Virus record (IMG/VR): IMGVR_UViG_3300013113_000626
Coordinates: 1 to 25,377 of that record
DNA length: 25,377 nucleotides
Strand: one strand, 5' to 3'
DNA from: a virus
Position 1 is the stretch's first letter. Each line of letters opens with the position of its first letter. Positions 22,807-25,377 of this stretch are shown piece by piece. Both the position numbers and the translations under genes were made by a program. The notes under the pieces were generated by a model, which saw only the letters and a program-made list of their open reading frames with translations, did not search any database and was not told the DNA's origin.

Positions 22807-23172
22807 ATGATGAAAGGCATACTTTTTGAAGATTTATATAAGTACACTAACAAGTACTGGAAAGACGTAAAGTCTAGACACGTTCGACCCACTACAAAAA
22901 CATTAGATGATATTGCAAAAGCTAGTCCTGCGACGTATAATCAAATTTCAGCTGACCTTGTTCCTTTTCCTGGTGATCATTTAATCGAGCAACTCGGTAG
23001 CGCATTCACAAACATATCTGACGCTACTTACTTATTAAATCAGCTTTTTGAAAATCCTTCTGTGCACTTAGACGAAAAAATTGTAAAATCCGCAAATTTA
23101 AAGTTGCAAAAAATTCAGGATCTTATAAAATCTGTGTCGGAAGATTTAGATCATGACGAGACAGATAGTTAA
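22807..23172 (+). CDS. 121-residue helical protein, unknown (rightward island)
   Basis: A 121-residue, mainly helical soluble protein (ILFEDLYKYTNKYWKDV; TNISDATYLLNQLFENPSV; LDEKIVKSANLKLQKIQDLIKSVSEDLDHDE). No catalytic motif. Two Met codons begin it (ATG at 22807 and 22810), and the start is directly preceded by a late-promoter-like motif. It overlaps the following membrane-protein gene by 20 nt, so the island 22807-23771 is probably one short transcript. Function unknown. Confidence 0.78.
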   Translation: MMKGILFEDLYKYTNKYWKDVKSRHVRPTTKTLDDIAKASPATYNQISADLVPFPGDHLIEQLGSAFTNISDATYLLNQLFENPSVHLDEKIVKSANLKLQKIQDLIKSVSEDLDHDETDS

Positions 23173-23560
23173 AAGTATATTAATTGTTTCTTTAATTTCA
23201 CTTTCAATAAGTAGTATAGCGACATTATTTTACCCTTCTCTTATAACATTTATAAAAGTTGCGATCGGTACAACCGGAATACAGATATTATTCTTTTTTA
23301 TATACAATAATGTACTTAGATATATTGCTCGCTTAAACCTAGAAAAGGAAGCTCTTCAATTATCTCAATTAGCTGAACAAAACCGAATTTTAGCTGAGTG
23401 TCAGGGATGTAAAAAAATGAATAATGTATATGTAAAATTAACCGAAGAAAATGAATTTAATTGTGAAGATTGTAGCACACTTAATAAAATACAAATTGAT
23501 ATCAGTACTGTATTACCGACGAATTTCCCAGACACTGGGACAATGATTTATGATAAATAA
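23153..23560 (+). CDS. Membrane protein with two TM segments and a zinc ribbon, unknown
   Basis: A 135-residue protein with two hydrophobic helices (about 8-27 and 30-52) near the N-terminus, a basic/charged stretch (RYIARLNLEKEALQLSQLAEQN, likely helical), then a C4 zinc ribbon: C83-x2-C86 and C104-x2-C107. Tail residues are neutral. The layout, an N-terminal hairpin anchor followed by a zinc-ribbon domain, suggests it sits in the host inner membrane with the ribbon on the cytoplasmic side. This is a prediction from hydrophobicity and Cys spacing only; partner unknown. It overlaps neighbours by 20 and 11 nt and belongs to the rightward island. Confidence 0.8.
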   Translation: MTRQIVKSILIVSLISLSISSIATLFYPSLITFIKVAIGTTGIQILFFFIYNNVLRYIARLNLEKEALQLSQLAEQNRILAECQGCKKMNNVYVKLTEENEFNCEDCSTLNKIQIDISTVLPTNFPDTGTMIYDK

Positions 23561-23771
23561 AAAACCCACGAAAGACTACTCACAACTAGCAAGATGGTTG
23601 TGCTTATTTGAAGCTGTTAATATTATTTCAGAGAAAGCCGACCAAATCGGTCGAGGAAAAGATTGCTTAAAGCCAATACCAATTAACAAATATATTAACG
23701 AAAGATATCCTTCAGTATTAAAAGACGTTGAATATGAATTTAGTAATAGTCACCGTACACGTCGTCGTTAG
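23550..23771 (+). CDS. 73-residue basic protein, unknown; overlaps gp14-like gene antisense
   Basis: A 73-residue protein with a helical first half (YSQLARWLCLFEAVNIISEKADQIGRG) and a basic C-terminus (SNSHRTRRR). No motif recognised; too small for a known enzyme. It begins 11 nt inside the end of the membrane-protein gene and ends 32 bp inside the convergent gp14-like gene, so the last residues of both genes share the same DNA on opposite strands. The conserved-looking LFEAVNIISEKADQIGRG stretch supports coding. Confidence 0.72.
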   Translation: MINKKPTKDYSQLARWLCLFEAVNIISEKADQIGRGKDCLKPIPINKYINERYPSVLKDVEYEFSNSHRTRRR

Positions 23772-24492
23772 ATCCATAATCAAAATAAGTTGATTGTTCT
23801 GTATCCAAATCATTAATATAATCTGTATCAATAGCTGTTAAAGGACCAGTACCAGATTGATCGGCAACTTGAGTAGATTTAGCCTCAGCAGGTAATCCTG
23901 GTAAGAACGTATGATCATTTCTCCGTGCTCTAAGTCTAAACACATAATGACCTTGAAGCTGGTTAATCTCATTAACCATTTGATCCATACGTTCTGTGAT
24001 TTCAAATATCTTTCCGTCCTTTCCTCCAGGTCGGTCAATTGAACCGTATTCGGTTAATTGAAATACATCTCCAGCGTTAGGCATAGCACTTAAAGTACCG
24101 GTGTAACCAGAGGAATGATAATAAGAAGAAAGAGTTTGCTGATAAGTTTCAATATCTATTACTGCTGTTAATTCATCATCAGATACTAAACCGTATTGAG
24201 AATATGTTACTGCACCGTCCGTTAAATCTATTAACATAGTCATTGTCTCAGGAGACTGGTATCCTTGAAGCGGATTTTCGCCATATACTTTATCAGTCTT
24301 ATCTAAATCAAATTTTCGGACATAATAACTAACGTTAGTACCATATAACCGTATTTGTTCTTTCCACCACTTTTTATACGTCTTATTACGTTCGTTAGCG
24401 CCTAACGATTTATTATTAAACCGAATAATATTCTCAGCGTCACTATGATAGTTAACTGCCGTAACCGTATCTGTACTCCATGCTGATGCCAT
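23740..24492 (-). CDS. 14: gp14-like neck protein (head completion)
   Basis: A 250-residue protein close in length to T4 gp14 (256 aa). The order of features matches what I recall: LYGTNVSYYVRKFDLDKTDKVYGENPLQGYQS (T4: VECYYVPREYV ... IFGED), a strand-rich middle with ELTAVIDIETYQQTL, a GDVFQLTEYGSIDRPGG segment with FEITERMDQM, and an acidic C-terminal tail (DDVYGDYY). In T4, gp13 and gp14 form the neck that closes the filled head and joins it to the tail. Residue identity with T4 is limited, so I give moderate confidence. It is leftward with the other late-type genes. Its start is at a one-base stop/start overlap (TAATG), suggesting translational coupling to the 103-aa gene upstream. Confidence 0.7.
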   Translation of the reverse strand: MASAWSTDTVTAVNYHSDAENIIRFNNKSLGANERNKTYKKWWKEQIRLYGTNVSYYVRKFDLDKTDKVYGENPLQGYQSPETMTMLIDLTDGAVTYSQYGLVSDDELTAVIDIETYQQTLSSYYHSSGYTGTLSAMPNAGDVFQLTEYGSIDRPGGKDGKIFEITERMDQMVNEINQLQGHYVFRLRARRNDHTFLPGLPAEAKSTQVADQSGTGPLTAIDTDYINDLDTEQSTYFDYGSNDDVYGDYY

Positions 24493-24803
24493 TACTTTTT
24501 AATATAATATTGGTTATTATCGATATACAATGTTATTCCGGTATTACCTAGATTCCTAGAACCTTTCTCTTCAAGATCTGTAATTCCGTATATATCTTTT
24601 ATGGTTTGAACATCTCGATCATTTAAAAGAAATATACCAGTTTTTTTCTTTTTTAAATTATCTAATATACGACATGAAGTAGCATCTGCTCTATGACTTG
24701 CAGGTAATAAATTTTGACGAGTCCTACCAGAACCCGCACTTCCTCTTAATTTGTATAAATTCTTACACCCTAAAGCTTCAAGAAATTTTCGAGTGAATAA
24801 CAT
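24492..24803 (-). CDS. 103-residue basic protein, unknown (leftward)
   Basis: A 103-residue protein with a basic N-terminal half (FLEALGCKNLYKLRGSAGSGRTRQNLLPASHRADATSC) and an alternating strand C-terminal half (GITLYIDNNQYYIKK). No catalytic or membrane motif. Upstream are a late-promoter-like octamer (24810-24817) and, beyond it, an intrinsic terminator; downstream, its TAA overlaps the start of the gp14-like gene by one base. It is thus the first gene of a new late transcript that includes gp14. Function unknown; a structural or assembly role is suggested by position only. Confidence 0.78.
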   Translation of the reverse strand: MLFTRKFLEALGCKNLYKLRGSAGSGRTRQNLLPASHRADATSCRILDNLKKKKTGIFLLNDRDVQTIKDIYGITDLEEKGSRNLGNTGITLYIDNNQYYIKK

Positions 24804-24809
24804 TTTAAT

Positions 24810-24817
24810 TATTTAAT
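24810..24817 (-). promoter_or_regulatory. Late-promoter-like octamer ATTAAATA before the 103-aa gene
   Basis: Leftward match 6 nt before the ATG at 24803 and directly after a terminator T-run. Same layout as the motifs at 22375 and 22791. Supports a fresh transcript for the 103-aa and gp14-like genes. Inferred. Confidence 0.5.
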
Positions 24818-24849
24818 AAAAAAAGCCCCCTACATTAATGTAGAGGGCT
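24818..24849 (-). terminator. Rho-independent terminator (leftward)
   Basis: Inverted repeat 24824-24836 with 24837-24849: a 13-bp arm with one C-A mismatch and a TTAA centre, reading AGCCCTCTACATT on the minus strand. It is followed on that strand by a seven-T run (plus-strand A-run 24818-24824). The shape is that of an intrinsic terminator for the acidic gene ending at 24873. A promoter motif follows at once. Confidence 0.88.
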
Positions 24850-24872
24850 ATCAAAGGTATTATATATTTATC

Positions 24873-25373
24873 TTATGTCTTTGCGTTGGCCTTTAATGGA
24901 CCTTTGCCGTACTTGGTATCACCAGTCTTTTTACCATCTCCAGTTTCTTTACCAGTAGTTGGATCGTCGTCTGTAACCTTACTATCACCTGTACCTGTAG
25001 ACTTACCACCTAAACTATCAGCAGCAGGATCTGTTGCCTTACCACCACCATCAGAAGGATCAACACCTGTCTTTGCACCAGCGCCTGTCGGCTTTCCAGT
25101 AGATGTTTCATCTCCCTCAGACACTGTTTCAGCGTTCTCTGCACTTTCATGTGCAACTCCCTCTTCCGGTTCCTCAGCAGCGTCAAATTCATCCTCTGCT
25201 GTGTCGTCGTCGGCTGGAGCTAATTGATCAGCGACGGCTTGAATGGCAGCGGCTTGATCGGCAGTTAATGTGATAGTAACATCACCGTTATCGTCACTTG
25301 GTTCGTCGTCAAATCCGAGATCATCAGGGCTAGGTAGACCTAACTCAGCGCCGAATTCGTCGTCTTCATTCAT
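24873..25373 (-). CDS. Highly acidic low-complexity protein, unknown; reaches the window edge
   Basis: A 166-residue protein if translation starts at the ATG at 25373; only four bases lie beyond it, so the true start could be further upstream and the 5' end is unverified. The N-terminus is strongly acidic (MNEDDEFGAELGLPSPDDLGF), followed by a short ordered-looking segment VTITLTADQAAAIQAVADQL, then an Asp/Glu/Ala region and a C-terminal half built of GK-x-TG-type repeats (GKPTGAG, GKSTGTG, GKETGDGKKTG). It ends 24 bp before an intrinsic terminator. Composition is much more GC-rich than the replication block. Acidic low-complexity proteins of T4-like phages include prohead core components (gp67 type), so a core or capsid-associated role is possible but unproven. 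Confidence 0.7.
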   Translation of the reverse strand: MNEDDEFGAELGLPSPDDLGFDDEPSDDNGDVTITLTADQAAAIQAVADQLAPADDDTAEDEFDAAEEPEEGVAHESAENAETVSEGDETSTGKPTGAGAKTGVDPSDGGGKATDPAADSLGGKSTGTGDSKVTDDDPTTGKETGDGKKTGDTKYGKGPLKANAKT

Positions 25374-25377
25374 AACT

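Noticed and set aside
24886-25227. Rightward 113-codon frame rich in Pro, Ser and Val
   Set aside because: Antisense shadow of the acidic GK-x-TG gene; composition mirrors codon bias on the other strand and the leftward gene has the terminator.
1-25377. tRNA genes, CRISPR array or insertion sequence
   Set aside because: No cloverleaf-like segment, regularly spaced repeats or transposase motif was seen; gaps between genes are too short for RNA genes. A tRNA search program would settle small cases.

Overview
This window reads as a segment of an AT-rich, T4-like myovirus (Tevenvirinae-type core genes), probably marine. The T4 replication, recombination and late-transcription genes are present in recognisable form. 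Several (gp32 without its zinc ribbon, the glycosyltransferases, the small conserved genes) resemble the marine cyanophage/pelagiphage branch more than coliphage T4. No host gene, tRNA, rRNA, CRISPR array or transposase was seen. The host cannot be named from the sequence; the marine assignment is inference from family memory.

Layout. (1) From about 1 to 21916, everything runs rightward as one near-gapless block. Neighbouring genes overlap by 1 to 29 nt or are separated by at most 32 nt. In order: uvsW helicase (5'-truncated), late sigma gp55, gp47 and gp46 nuclease/ATPase, a GT4-like glycosyltransferase, DNA polymerase gp43, a small unknown, uvsX recombinase, queC, GMP reductase-like guaC, a stand-alone class II glutamine amidotransferase, a second glycosyltransferase-like protein, helicase gp41, a 50-aa protein, a DHH phosphoesterase, a 92-aa unknown, a gp59-like helicase loader, ssDNA-binding gp32, a Gln-rich protein, sliding clamp gp45, two small unknowns, two SDR sugar-nucleotide enzymes (RmlD-like and RmlB-like), RNase H/5' exonuclease, a 64-aa protein and primase gp61. 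(2) 21917-22785 holds two leftward genes of unknown function. (3) 22807-23771 is a three-gene rightward island (unknown, membrane/zinc-ribbon protein, unknown). (4) 23740 to the window end is leftward late-type DNA: a gp14-like neck protein, a 103-aa unknown, an intrinsic terminator, and a very acidic low-complexity protein that reaches the right edge.

How the genes work together. The block supplies most of a T4 replisome: polymerase 43, clamp 45, helicase 41, loader 59, primase 61, ssDNA-binding 32 and RNase H. It also carries the recombination-dependent replication set (uvsX, uvsW, 46/47) and the late sigma factor 55. Clamp-loader genes 44/62 and regA, which sit between 45 and 43 in T4, are not in the window. 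Inserted among these core genes are a guanine/7-deazaguanine group (QueC, GMP reductase-like, class II GATase) and a sugar group (two glycosyltransferases, two SDRs). At four gene starts in the right part there is a T4-late-promoter-like octamer (variants of TATAAATA) only 3-9 nt from the start codon. Two of these face away from each other in a 21-bp divergent gap.

Most interesting points: the separate GATase and QueC genes, two genes apart, which recall the Gat-QueC fusion associated with archaeosine; the start-codon-abutting late promoter motif; and a perfect 45-bp tandem duplication in a leftward gene.
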